Assembly: GCF_042466115.1 (NCBI RefSeq)
Contig: NZ_JAXHBQ010000001.1
Location: 62,001-126,000, forward strand
Length of the DNA: 64,000 bases
Direction: 5' to 3'
From: SW4 sp042466115
Lineage (GTDB): Bacteria; Pseudomonadota; Alphaproteobacteria; Rhodobacterales; Rhodobacteraceae
Made by a program: the position numbers and the translations under genes
The notes under the pieces: generated by a model
Seen by the model: only the letters and a program-made list of their open reading frames with translations
Told to the model about the DNA's origin: nothing
Databases searched by the model: none
In this document: piece after piece, positions 25,239 to 35,029 of the stretch
Layout: the number at the start of each line of letters is the position of its first letter
How positions within the stretch are numbered: the first letter of the stretch is position 1

Positions 25239-26215
25239 AGGCTTTGGTCTATGAGGGTGTGAAAACGCTTGCCCTGCGCGAGGTGCCAGATCCGGTGCCG
25301 CGGGCGGGCGAACATCTGATCCGCGTTGAGGCCGTTGGCATCTGCGGGTCTGACATGCACGCCTATTTCGGCCATGATGCGCGCCGTCCCGCACCGCTGA
25401 TCCTTGGCCACGAGGGGGCTGGCGTCATCGAAGGCGGCCCCAAGGATGGCATGCGCGTCACGGTGAACCCGCTGGTCACTTGCATGGCGTGTCCTGCCTG
25501 CCTTTCGGGGCGCGAGAACCTGTGTGGCAAACGCCAGATCATCTCTATGCAGCCGCGCGAAGGGGCCTTCGCGCAATATGTCGCCATGCCCGCGCGCAAT
25601 CTGGTCGAGGTGCCCGATGGCGTGCCGCTGGCCAAGGCCGCGCTGGCCGAACCGCTGGCGGTCAGTTGGCATGCGGTGCGGCTGGCGCTTGCGGCGCTGC
25701 ACCCGACGATGGAGCAACGTGCGCTGGTGATCGGCGGCGGCGCGATCGGGCTTGCGGCGGCCCTGGCGCTGAAGGCCATGGGGGTTGAAGATGTCACCCT
25801 GGCCGAACCCAATGACGCCCGCCGCGCGATGCTGATCGACCGCTGCGGGCAAACCGCAGTGGCGCAGGCCAAGGGGTCATTCCCGTTGGTGATTGACGCT
25901 GTTGGATACGGGGCCACACGTGCCACCGCCAGTGCGCTTTGTGAACCGGGCGGGGTGATCGCCCATGTCGGGCTGGGCGACGACAGCGCAGGCTTTGATC
26001 TGCGCCGCGCCACCTTGCAGGAAATCACATTTATCGGAACATACACCTATACGGCCCAGGATTTTCGCGACACTGCCGCCGCGAGTTTCCAGGGCCGCCT
26101 TGGCCCGCTGGACTGGACGCAAAGCCGCGCGCTTGCAGATGGCGCGCAGGCCTTTCAGGATCTGGCGAACGGCGCTGTGGCCGTGCCCAAGATCATCCTG
26201 ACCCCCTGGACGTAA
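25235..26215 (+). CDS. hpsP: Zinc-dependent alcohol dehydrogenase, probable DHPS 2-dehydrogenase
   Basis: 326 residues of the medium-chain dehydrogenase family. CGSDMHAYFGHDARRPAPLILGHEGAG contains the catalytic zinc ligands (Cys in CGSD, His-Glu in GHE). The structural zinc site is present as CMACPACLSGRENLC. The Rossmann loop is VIGGGAIGLAAALAL. It starts inside the hpsO stop region (ATGA). Together with HpsO it is expected to interconvert DHPS enantiomers through the C2 ketone. The sequence cannot show which of the two uses which isomer. Confidence 0.78.
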   Translation: MKALVYEGVKTLALREVPDPVPRAGEHLIRVEAVGICGSDMHAYFGHDARRPAPLILGHEGAGVIEGGPKDGMRVTVNPLVTCMACPACLSGRENLCGKRQIISMQPREGAFAQYVAMPARNLVEVPDGVPLAKAALAEPLAVSWHAVRLALAALHPTMEQRALVIGGGAIGLAAALALKAMGVEDVTLAEPNDARRAMLIDRCGQTAVAQAKGSFPLVIDAVGYGATRATASALCEPGGVIAHVGLGDDSAGFDLRRATLQEITFIGTYTYTAQDFRDTAAASFQGRLGPLDWTQSRALADGAQAFQDLANGAVAVPKIILTPWT

Positions 26216-26242
26216 AGACGCAGCGCAAGATCGGAGCACCCT

Positions 26243-26656
26243 ATGTTGTATCGCAAAATCCTTGTCCCCATGGCGCTGGATCACGGTGTGTCCGCGCACA
26301 CGCTTGAGGTCGCGCGCGCGCTGTGTGCAAAGGGCGGAGAAATCATTGGCATTCACGTCTATGAAGCCCCGCAAGGGTCCGTCGCGGCCTATCTGGACGA
26401 GAACATCGTCAAGGAGGCGCTGGCCGCGGCCAAGCTGCAGCTGGCCAAAAAGACCGAAGGGCTCGAGGGGGTTTCGACCGATCTGGTGGTCGGCCACACC
26501 TATCGCACGATTGTTGATTATGCCGCTTCCCACGAGGTGGATTGCATCGTCATGGGCTCTCACAAACCGGGGTTGAGCGACTTTTTCCTTGGTTCCACCG
26601 CCGCCCGCGTTGTGCGCCATGCGCGCTGCGCAGTGCACGTTTACCGCAGTTCCTGA
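26243..26656 (+). CDS. Universal stress protein (UspA family)
   Basis: 137 residues, GGAG six bases before the ATG. It has the Usp fold: KILVPMALDHG at the start and the ATP-binding motif GSHKPGLSDFFLGSTAARVVRHA at the end, so it belongs to the ATP-binding type. It is inserted in the DHPS operon between hpsP and comD. Usp proteins often accompany sulfonate TRAP/ABC operons in roseobacters (for example near tau genes, from memory); their role there is unclear. Confidence 0.88.
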   Translation: MLYRKILVPMALDHGVSAHTLEVARALCAKGGEIIGIHVYEAPQGSVAAYLDENIVKEALAAAKLQLAKKTEGLEGVSTDLVVGHTYRTIVDYAASHEVDCIVMGSHKPGLSDFFLGSTAARVVRHARCAVHVYRSS

Positions 26657-26702
26657 ATTCCAACGCCGCGCGCATTGCGCCCAACCGAAAGGCCCACTTT
26701 CC

Positions 26703-27209
26703 ATGAACATCGACAAGAAGATCTGTGACGATCTTGTTGCCAACGACATTTCCTTCGTGACCACCGTGCCCTGCAAGCAGCTGGCCGGTGTGATCGACGA
26801 AATCGACAAGCGCGACGAGATTTTCCACATTCCCTCCAACAAGGAAGACGAGGGTATGGGCCTGTGTGCGGGCGCGCATATGGGCGGCAAACGCCCTGCG
26901 ATCATCATGCAAAACACTGCCATTGGCGTGACAATCAACACGCTGGCGACCTTGATCCAGTATTACCGCATGCCCCTGCCGATGTTGATTTCCTACCGAG
27001 GGGAACTGCGCGAACCTGTCGCCTGTCAGGTGGAAATGGCCGTTCACACCAAGGCGCTTCTGGCGCAGTTGAACATCCCAACCTATCATTTCCATCATCA
27101 GGCGGACGTTGAGGAATTCGACGCGATCCTCAAATACACCTTCATGTGCAACAAACCCGTGGCGATCCTGACGGATGCCAACTTCTGGGGAGGCTATGGC
27201 GACCAATGA
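26703..27209 (+). CDS. comD: Sulfopyruvate decarboxylase, alpha subunit
   Basis: 168 residues, start at 26703. It is the pyrimidine-binding half of a thiamine-diphosphate decarboxylase: FVTTVPCKQLAGVIDE, IPSNKEDEGMGLCAGAHMGGKRPAIIMQN (with the conserved Glu) and PMLISYRGE. The separate small alpha and beta subunits are characteristic of ComDE. The ATGA overlap with comE at 27206 implies stoichiometric translation. It decarboxylates 3-sulfopyruvate to sulfoacetaldehyde. Phosphonopyruvate decarboxylase is a relative but is normally one chain, and no phosphonate gene is near. Confidence 0.87.
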   Translation: MNIDKKICDDLVANDISFVTTVPCKQLAGVIDEIDKRDEIFHIPSNKEDEGMGLCAGAHMGGKRPAIIMQNTAIGVTINTLATLIQYYRMPLPMLISYRGELREPVACQVEMAVHTKALLAQLNIPTYHFHHQADVEEFDAILKYTFMCNKPVAILTDANFWGGYGDQ

Positions 27210-27760
27210 TCCGTTCTGAAATCCTGAAAGACATCGCCCCGATCCTGCGTGACCAATTGGTCGTCTGCAATATCGGTATCCCTTCACAAGAATTGCACGC
27301 CATCGACGACCAGCCGACGAATTTCTACATGCTTGGCACCATGGGCCTGGCGTCATCCATCGGTTTCGGCCTTGCGCTGGCGCAGGACAAGCTGGTCATC
27401 TCGATTGATGGGGACGGGTCGGTTTTGACGAACCTTGGCACGCTGCCCACGATCGGGAACAACATGCCGCCCAACTACATCCTGATGATCATCGACAACG
27501 GGTCCTATGGCTCTACCGGTGATCAGCCGACATATGCGGGCATGCGCACTGATCTGGCCGCAATGGCCCGGGCGGCGGGCTGCGAAAACGTGGTCGAGGT
27601 GCAAGACATAGACACTGGCCGCGTGCTGCAAGAGGTCATCGACAGCGGCAAGGGCACGGTCATGGTCGTCAAATGCGACAGCGGCAACGCCAAGATGCCG
27701 GTCATTTCGATGGACCCTGTGGTCATCAAGGACCGCTTCATGAAGGCCGTCGCCGCCTGA
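27206..27760 (+). CDS. comE: Sulfopyruvate decarboxylase, beta subunit
   Basis: 184 residues, start codon overlapping comD's stop. The ThDP/Mg2+ site is clear: ISIDGDGSVLTNLGTLPTIGNN followed by NYILMIIDNGSYGSTG, the GDG(x~27)NN motif. It contributes the diphosphate half of the active site to ComD. The gene overlaps the downstream FMN dehydrogenase (TGATG at 27758-27762). The product, sulfoacetaldehyde, would normally be cleaved by Xsc, which is not in this window. Confidence 0.88.
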   Translation: MIRSEILKDIAPILRDQLVVCNIGIPSQELHAIDDQPTNFYMLGTMGLASSIGFGLALAQDKLVISIDGDGSVLTNLGTLPTIGNNMPPNYILMIIDNGSYGSTGDQPTYAGMRTDLAAMARAAGCENVVEVQDIDTGRVLQEVIDSGKGTVMVVKCDSGNAKMPVISMDPVVIKDRFMKAVAA

Positions 27761-28868
27761 TGCTGTCCGCCGCTGCGCATATCTTTGAAGCCGAAGACGC
27801 GCGGCGGCTGGCGAAACGGCGCCTGCCGTGGATGATTTACGACTACATCGACGGCGCGGCGGGCAAGGGGCGCGGGGCCTTGCGGGAACGCGCGGCTTTG
27901 GATGCGCTGACGTTACAGCCACGAATTTTGCGCGATGTGTCCCAGCGCAGCCTCATCAGTTCCGTCTTTGGCGCTGAAACGGGCCGCCCTTTTGGTATTG
28001 CGCCGATGGGAATGTGCAACCTGTCCGCCCCGGCGCGGACCTGATGCTGGCCCGACTGGCCGCGCGGCACAAGGTGCCCCACGGGGTATCCACAGTGGCT
28101 TCGACCCCGATGGAGGCGATCATCGAAGAAGCAGAGGGCCACGCGTGGTTCCAACTCTATTTTTCCGGCGACGGCACGGGGGCGTTCAAACTGGTCGAAC
28201 GCGCCATGGCTGCCGGCTACAAGACGCTGGTGTTAACTGTCGATGTTCCCGAAGTGGGCCGCCGTCCGCCCGAATTGCGCCAAGGCTTCAAGATGCCCTT
28301 CACCATCGGCCCGCGCCAGTTCATCGACTTTGCCCTGCACCCGCGCTGGTCCCTGTCACACCTGGCGGCGGGCAAACCGCGGATGGCGAATTTTCAGATG
28401 CCGGGCTATGTGTTTGACCGCACGCAAACCCGCGCCCGCGCCGACTGGGACACGCTTGATCGCCTGCGCGCCGCCTGGCCGGGTAAGTTGGTAGTCAAAG
28501 GCGTGCTGGATATCGACGATGCGGTGCGCCTGCAAGCATCGGGGGTGGATGCCATTCAGGTCTCAAGCCACGGCGCGCGCCAGCTGGAAAGCGCACCGGC
28601 GCCGATCACCGTGCTGCCGCAGATGCGCGCGGCTTTGGGCGCGGATTTTCCGCTGTTTTTTGACAGCGGGCTGCGCTCGGGCGAAGATGCGTTGAAGGCG
28701 CTGACGCAGGGCGCCGATTTCACATTCTTCGGGCGCATCCTGCAGTTTGCCATCGCGGCGGGGGGCGAAGCGGGGCTTGAACGGTTGTGGCAGGTCTTGA
28801 GCGACGAGATGCTCTCGGCCATGGCGATGATCGGGGCCACATCGCCGGCCCAAGTTCCGCAGGCGTGA
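27760..28868 (+). pseudogene. FMN-dependent alpha-hydroxyacid dehydrogenase, frameshifted (candidate sulfolactate dehydrogenase)
   Basis: The start at 27760 overlaps comE. The first about 92 codons read in one frame to GIAPMGMCNLS, then the frame changes near 28026-28027 and continues as ADLMLARLAARHKVPHGVST to the end at 28868. Relatives usually read NLSGPGADLM here, so one G appears missing from a GGCCCC run. The joined product (about 369 residues) is a complete LldD/glycolate-oxidase-like flavoenzyme with WFQLYFSGD, a modified active-site SSHGARQLES (SNHGGRQLD in LldD) and DSGLRSGEDALKAL. In this operon it would oxidise sulfolactate to sulfopyruvate, by inference. The break may be real or a sequence error. 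Confidence 0.75.
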
Positions 28869-29026
28869 CGACGCCTGGGCAATCCCACGACTGGGTCTTC
28901 CCCTGCCAAGACCGATCATATCGCCCTGAACGCGGCCGGATCACGGACGGGAACATGATCTTTGCTGCGCCTTGTTTCGTCAACAAACGTCAGCGCCACA
29001 GAGGGCGTTTCGGGGGGCAAGCGAAA

Positions 29027-30406
29027 TCACAAATCGGTCAGCGTTCCAAGGGCGCGTTCTGCCGCAAACCCGACCGTTTCCGAAAGTGTCGGGTGCGCAT
29101 GAACCGAGAGTGACACGTCTTCGAGTGTTGCACCCATTTCCATGGCCAAGACGCATTCGCTCAAAAACTCACCGGCATTTCGGCCCACAATTGTTGCCCC
29201 GAGCAGGCGGTGCGTTTGTGGACAATAGACCAGCTTGGTCAGCCCATCGCCACCACCGGACGCCAGATTCCGTCCGCTTGCGGCCCAGGGAAAGCGCGCA
29301 ACCTTATGCACGATGTCGCGATCCTCGGCCTGTGCCTGTGTCAGGCCAACCCAAGCCAATTCAGGGTTGGTATAAGCGACCGAGGGAATAAGACTGGTGT
29401 CCAGAGCGGCGGCGTGGCCCGAGGCGACTTCGGCCGCAACGTGGCCTTGATGGGTTGCGCGGTGCGCCAGCATCGGGTTGCCGGTAACGTCACCGATGGC
29501 GAAAATGCCGGCAACGTTTGTGCCACAAGAGGCATCCACGTTGATGATGCCGCGGTCGTCAATCTCGACCCCTGCAGCCTTTGGATCGACAAGGTTGCCG
29601 TTCGCGCGGCGGCCCACGGCCTGGATCGCGGCATCCGCCTTGATCTTGCCTTCGAACCCTCCTTCGCAAGACAGCGTCAGCGCGGCTTTGGTAGCCTTGA
29701 CCTCGCTCACTTTTGTGCCCGTATGGATGGTCACACCTTCCGCCACCAGCGCGGCATGCAGGATCGCCACAGCTTCTGTATCAGCGCCGGGGGCGATCTG
29801 GTCCATGAACTCGATGACAGTCACCTTGCTGCCAAGTGCGGCATAGACAGTGGCCATTTCCAGCCCGATGATCCCGCCGCCCACAATGGCGAGCTTCCCC
29901 GGAATATCACGCAGTTCAAGCGCATCGGAGGAGTCCCAGATCCGGTCGTCTTCGGGCCAACCGGGCAGGCGCACAGGGGCGGAGCCCACAGCGATCACGG
30001 CCTGATCAAAGGTCCACGCGGTGCCGTCGATATCAATGGTCTTGTCGCCGGTGAACTTTGCCGTGCCACGGATGGTTTTCACTTTGCGCCGCTTGGCAAG
30101 GCCCACAAGGCCGGTGGTCAATTGGTCGACGATGCTGTCTTTCTTGGCACGCAGCTTGTCCAGATCGACAGAAACCTTGCCGGTCGCGATGCCCCAATCG
30201 TCGCCGTGGCGGGCCTCGCGGATCACTTCGGCGGCGTGCAAAAGGGCTTTGGACGGGATGCAACCGACATTCAGGCAGACCCCGCCAAGCGTGGCACGTG
30301 GATCGACCATGACAACGTTGCGCCCCAGATCGGCGGCACGAAAGGCACAGGCATAACCACCGGGGCCTGCGCCCAGAACGATAAGGTCGGCGTGGGTGTC
30401 AGACAT
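29027..30406 (-). CDS. lpdA: Dihydrolipoyl dehydrogenase (E3)
   Basis: 459 residues. FAD-binding GAGPGGYACAFRAADLG, the redox-active disulfide CLNVGCIPSKALLHAAE, NAD-binding GGGIIGLEMATVYAALGS and the C-terminal interface motif HAHPTLSE are all intact. It reoxidises dihydrolipoyl groups of the complex encoded upstream and reduces NAD. It is the last gene of the leftward cluster and starts 10 bases after the catalytic E2 gene, so it is a dedicated E3 rather than the housekeeping one. It faces the DHPS operon tail to tail; the 158-nt space has only a weak 6-bp hairpin at 28894-28913. Confidence 0.93.
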   Translation of the reverse strand: MSDTHADLIVLGAGPGGYACAFRAADLGRNVVMVDPRATLGGVCLNVGCIPSKALLHAAEVIREARHGDDWGIATGKVSVDLDKLRAKKDSIVDQLTTGLVGLAKRRKVKTIRGTAKFTGDKTIDIDGTAWTFDQAVIAVGSAPVRLPGWPEDDRIWDSSDALELRDIPGKLAIVGGGIIGLEMATVYAALGSKVTVIEFMDQIAPGADTEAVAILHAALVAEGVTIHTGTKVSEVKATKAALTLSCEGGFEGKIKADAAIQAVGRRANGNLVDPKAAGVEIDDRGIINVDASCGTNVAGIFAIGDVTGNPMLAHRATHQGHVAAEVASGHAAALDTSLIPSVAYTNPELAWVGLTQAQAEDRDIVHKVARFPWAASGRNLASGGGDGLTKLVYCPQTHRLLGATIVGRNAGEFLSECVLAMEMGATLEDVSLSVHAHPTLSETVGFAAERALGTLTDL

Positions 30407-30415
30407 CGGCGCCCC

Positions 30416-31294
30416 CTAGACCATGATCCGGCGCGGATCGGCAATCAGCCCCGCAAGGTAACTGACAAAGCGGGCCGCATCGGCACCGTTGATGACACGG
30501 TGGTCGTAGCTTAGATCAAGCGGGACCATTGGCACGGGGCGCGGGGTGTCGCCATCCCAGACCGTGACAGTCTCGGTGCGGGTGATGCCCAGAATGGCGA
30601 CTTCGGGCGGGTTGACGATGGGTGTGAACCCAATGCCGCCGATGCCACCCAGATTGGTGATGGTCATCGACGCGCCGCCCATTTCATCCGGCCCGACTTT
30701 GCGGTTCTGCGCACGTGTAGCGAGGTCGGAAATCTCGGCCGCGATCTGCCAAAGCCCTTTGCGGTCCACGTCGCGGACAACCGGAACCATCAGGCCATGG
30801 GCCGTGTCCACGGCGATGCCGATGTGAACATAATCCTTAATGGTCAGGGTCTTGCCATCGGGCGAAAGTGACGAGTTGAACCGCGGAAACTCACGCAGTG
30901 CACGCGCCAGCGCCTTGGCCTGAAACGCCAGCGCGGTCAGCTTGACGCCGCGCGCTTGTGCTTCGGGCTTCAGCTCGCGGCGCAGCGCTTCGATGGCGGT
31001 GACATCGGCGCGATCATGGTGCGTGACCTGCGGGATCAGCGCATTGGCAGCACCAAGGTTGGCGGCAGCCAGCTGCGCAAAACGGCTCATCGGTTCTTCG
31101 GTTACGCGGCCGAACTGGCTGTGGTCCACATCCCAATAGGACGTGTCACCGGCAGGTCCGGTGGCGGGTTTCCCGCCTTCCAGGTCCTCGCGCGCGATGG
31201 ACGTGCGGCCCAGATCCTTGGCCAGTTTCTCAAGGTCGATGCCTTTTTGGCGGGCAAGGGCGCGAACCGAAGGTGGTGCGATGATGTCGCTCAT
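30416..31294 (-). CDS. 2-oxoacid dehydrogenase E2 acyltransferase lacking a lipoyl domain
   Basis: The ATG at 31294 begins directly with a peripheral-subunit-binding domain (APPSVRALARQKGIDLEKL). Then comes the full catalytic domain, with MSRFAQLAAANL, the IGIAVDTAHGLMVPVVRDVD strand and the active-site motif SYDHRVINGADAARF (His265; the Asn in place of the usual Asp also occurs in Azotobacter-type pyruvate E2). The 292-residue protein has no lipoyl domain in any frame near it. It must therefore receive acyl groups from lipoyl domains on another protein, most likely the product of 32751-34034. It sits between the aldehyde dehydrogenase and E3 genes. Confidence 0.85.
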   Translation of the reverse strand: MSDIIAPPSVRALARQKGIDLEKLAKDLGRTSIAREDLEGGKPATGPAGDTSYWDVDHSQFGRVTEEPMSRFAQLAAANLGAANALIPQVTHHDRADVTAIEALRRELKPEAQARGVKLTALAFQAKALARALREFPRFNSSLSPDGKTLTIKDYVHIGIAVDTAHGLMVPVVRDVDRKGLWQIAAEISDLATRAQNRKVGPDEMGGASMTITNLGGIGGIGFTPIVNPPEVAILGITRTETVTVWDGDTPRPVPMVPLDLSYDHRVINGADAARFVSYLAGLIADPRRIMV

Positions 31295-31304
31295 ATCCGC
31301 CCCC

Positions 31305-32747
<1,443 letters not shown>

Positions 32748-32750
32748 GAC

Positions 32751-34034
32751 TTAGAGCAGGTGGCGGAGCGGTTGCTCCATGCGGCCTGCGAATTGCGATA
32801 GAAGGCTCACGGCCTCGCCCGCGCTTAGGGCGTCAGCGGCACATTCCAGCGTAATGGACAGCCCGCCGCCTCCTTGCGTCAACGTGAGGACCGGTGCATC
32901 TTCCGCGCCGAGGTGGACAGTGCTGACGCGGCTCATCCTCAGATCGCGCAGGATAAGGTCGGGCGCGGTTTCGCCTTCGGCCTCAGCGATGGCGCTGAAC
33001 GGGCCAGCGGGGACCGTATAGGCGCGGCTTTGCCCGAAGCTTTCGACAGTGATGGTGGCCGCGTCGCGCCCAAGGCTTGCGGCGGCGAGACCTGCGAGGA
33101 GGGCGTTCGCATCTGTCAGCCCCGCGTTTTCAGCCGCCCATTCCATGAACGCGCCAGAACCATCCATGGGCAAATCCGCCGTCAGTCGACGCGAAGATGC
33201 GGCCGTTTCGACGTTCTGATTGGGCATGGCCCTGAGTGCTTCGAGGTCCGCAACATGGAAGGGCTGGGGGTGTCCGGCCTGCGCCAGACGGTTCAGGTCG
33301 AGCCCCTGTTCCAGCGCCAGCCGCCGTGCCTTGGGGGAGGCGAGAATGCGGCCATCGGGCGATGTGACGGCATGCGCCTTCGTCGCTTTCTGAGGCGTTG
33401 GCTTTGGGTCGTCCTTTGCCTTCGGGGCCGGATCGGGTGTTGGGGCAGGCTTTAACACGCCGCCATCCGCAATGCTGCGCTGCACGGGATTGGCAGGCTT
33501 TTCAGCCGAGATGATGGCGATCGTATCGCCAACGGGGGCCGCTTCGGTTGCTTGCGCCAGCAATGCCGCCACAAAGCCATCGGCGCCTGCCTCGACTTCC
33601 ATGGTGGCCTTGTCGGTTTCCACCTCGAACAGGATGTCGCCAGCGGCCACGGGATCGCCAAGCCCCTTGTGCCAAGCGACAATGACACCCGTATCTTGTG
33701 CCATGCCAAGGGCGGGCATGATGACGGCTTTGCCGTCGGGCAGGGGGGCGTCATTGGTGGTGGCCGGTTCCGCAGGAACGGTGGCGCTGCTTTCGGCGGT
33801 GTCCGACACAAGGGCAATCACTTGGCCCACAGGCACATCGGCCCCTGCCTCGGCCTGCACGTCTGTCAGGTAGCCGTCAGCGGGGGATTCCACCTCCATG
33901 GTGGCTTTGTCGGTTTCCACCTCGAACAGCGCATCACCCGCTTTCACGGCATCGCCGGCAGACTTGAGCCAACTGACGATCTTGCCTGTGTCCTGCGCCA
34001 TGCCCAAGGCGGGCATGATGACCTCATGCGGCAT
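32751..34034 (-). CDS. Double-lipoyl E2-like carrier protein with degenerate catalytic domain
   Basis: 427 residues. Two lipoyl domains are visible, each with ETDKATMEVE; the lipoylated lysines would be K43 and K142. A Pro/Ala/Lys linker follows (about 195-222), then a peripheral-subunit-binding domain (RILASPKARRLALEQGLDLNRL, about 229-266). The C-terminal 140 residues have the size of a shortened acyltransferase domain, but the HxxxDG motif is absent and no HR..(D/N)G is seen. The gene overlaps E1 beta by 11 bases and leads the aldehyde dehydrogenase by 3. It likely supplies the swinging arms for the separate catalytic E2. This division of E2 into two proteins is unusual. Confidence 0.8.
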   Translation of the reverse strand: MPHEVIMPALGMAQDTGKIVSWLKSAGDAVKAGDALFEVETDKATMEVESPADGYLTDVQAEAGADVPVGQVIALVSDTAESSATVPAEPATTNDAPLPDGKAVIMPALGMAQDTGVIVAWHKGLGDPVAAGDILFEVETDKATMEVEAGADGFVAALLAQATEAAPVGDTIAIISAEKPANPVQRSIADGGVLKPAPTPDPAPKAKDDPKPTPQKATKAHAVTSPDGRILASPKARRLALEQGLDLNRLAQAGHPQPFHVADLEALRAMPNQNVETAASSRRLTADLPMDGSGAFMEWAAENAGLTDANALLAGLAAASLGRDAATITVESFGQSRAYTVPAGPFSAIAEAEGETAPDLILRDLRMSRVSTVHLGAEDAPVLTLTQGGGGLSITLECAADALSAGEAVSLLSQFAGRMEQPLRHLL

Positions 34035-35019
34035 GGATCATCTCCCCGCTCATCAGTTTGCGCGCGTTCTCTGCCACGCTTTCGGGCGTCGGCACGGTGA
34101 TGTCTTCCAGCGCGGGCGAGAACGGCACAGGGACATCCATCGCGCCCATGCGCAGCACAGGTGCATCAAGATGGTAAAAGGCTTTTTCATTGATCCGGCC
34201 CGCGATCTCGCCGGTGATGCCATAGCTTTGGTGGCCCTCGTCCACCACGATCACGCGCGAGGTCTTCTTGGCCGAGGCGATCAGCGTGTCTTCGTCCAGC
34301 GGCACGATGGTGCGCGGGTCGATGACCTCGGCCTCGATCCCTTCTTTCGCCAGAATTTCGGCAGCCGCTTCGCAGACCTGCACCATCGACGAGGTCGCGA
34401 TCAGGGTGATGTCGCGGCCCTCGCGTTTGATGTTGGCCTCACCGAAGGGGATCAGAAATTCCTCCTCCGGCACAGGGGCCTTGTCGTTATACATCAGCTT
34501 GTCTTCGAAAATGACGACAGGATTGTTGTCGCGGATTGCGGTTTTCATCAGACCTTTGGCCTCATAGGCCGAGGATGGCATCGCGACCTTCAGGCCCGGG
34601 ATATGCGCGACCAAAGCGTGCAATGATTGCGAGTGCTGCGCGGCAGAGCGGCGGGTCGCGCCCATGTTGGTGCGCAGAACCAATGGCGCGCTCATCTTGC
34701 CGCCGGACATGTAGTGCGTCTTGGCGGCCTGATTGCAGAGCTGATCCATGATCAGATAGATGAAATCGCCGAACATCAGGTCCACGACAGGGCGTGAGCC
34801 CGTCATCGCGGCCCCGACAGCAAGGCCCATGAAACCCGGCTCGGAAATGGGCGTGTCGACAACGCGGCTTGTGCCGAACTCCTCGACAAGGCCGCTCAGG
34901 ACTTTGAAGGGCGTTCCTGCCTCGGCCACATCCTCGCCGATGATAAAGACGGTTTCATCGCGGCGCATTTCCTCGGCCAGAGCTTCGTTGACCGCTTGGG
35001 ACAGTGTAATTTCTCGCAT
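34024..35019 (-). CDS. 2-oxoacid dehydrogenase E1 component, beta subunit (AcoB-like)
   Basis: About 331 residues from the ATG near 35019, which follows a GGAGAGAG box; a longer reading would run into the E1 alpha gene. MREITLSQAVNEALAEEMRR, FIIGEDVAEAGTPF and SEPGFMGLAVGAAMTG are typical E1 beta signatures, as are TRRSAAQHSQS and the late VVDEGHQSYGITGEI. It forms an alpha2beta2 thiamine-diphosphate enzyme with the protein encoded just upstream. Acetoin, pyruvate and branched-chain E1 enzymes share this fold; the acetoin group (AcoAB) seems closest by eye. Substrate not proven. Confidence 0.9.
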   Translation of the reverse strand: MREITLSQAVNEALAEEMRRDETVFIIGEDVAEAGTPFKVLSGLVEEFGTSRVVDTPISEPGFMGLAVGAAMTGSRPVVDLMFGDFIYLIMDQLCNQAAKTHYMSGGKMSAPLVLRTNMGATRRSAAQHSQSLHALVAHIPGLKVAMPSSAYEAKGLMKTAIRDNNPVVIFEDKLMYNDKAPVPEEEFLIPFGEANIKREGRDITLIATSSMVQVCEAAAEILAKEGIEAEVIDPRTIVPLDEDTLIASAKKTSRVIVVDEGHQSYGITGEIAGRINEKAFYHLDAPVLRMGAMDVPVPFSPALEDITVPTPESVAENARKLMSGEMIHAA

Positions 35020-35029
35020 CTCTCTCTCC

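Noticed and set aside
26703..27760. Phosphonopyruvate decarboxylase or acetolactate synthase
   Set aside because: Two short separate subunits with ATGA overlap in a sulfonate operon fit ComDE better; no phosphonate or branched-chain gene is near.
28014..28868. Programmed frameshifting in the FMN dehydrogenase
   Set aside because: No slippery heptamer or downstream stimulator is apparent; a lost G in a G/C run explains the break more simply.
28894..28913. Bidirectional terminator between the DHPS operon and the E3 gene (GGTCTT/AAGACC)
   Set aside because: Only a 6-bp stem, an 8-nt loop and no T-tract.
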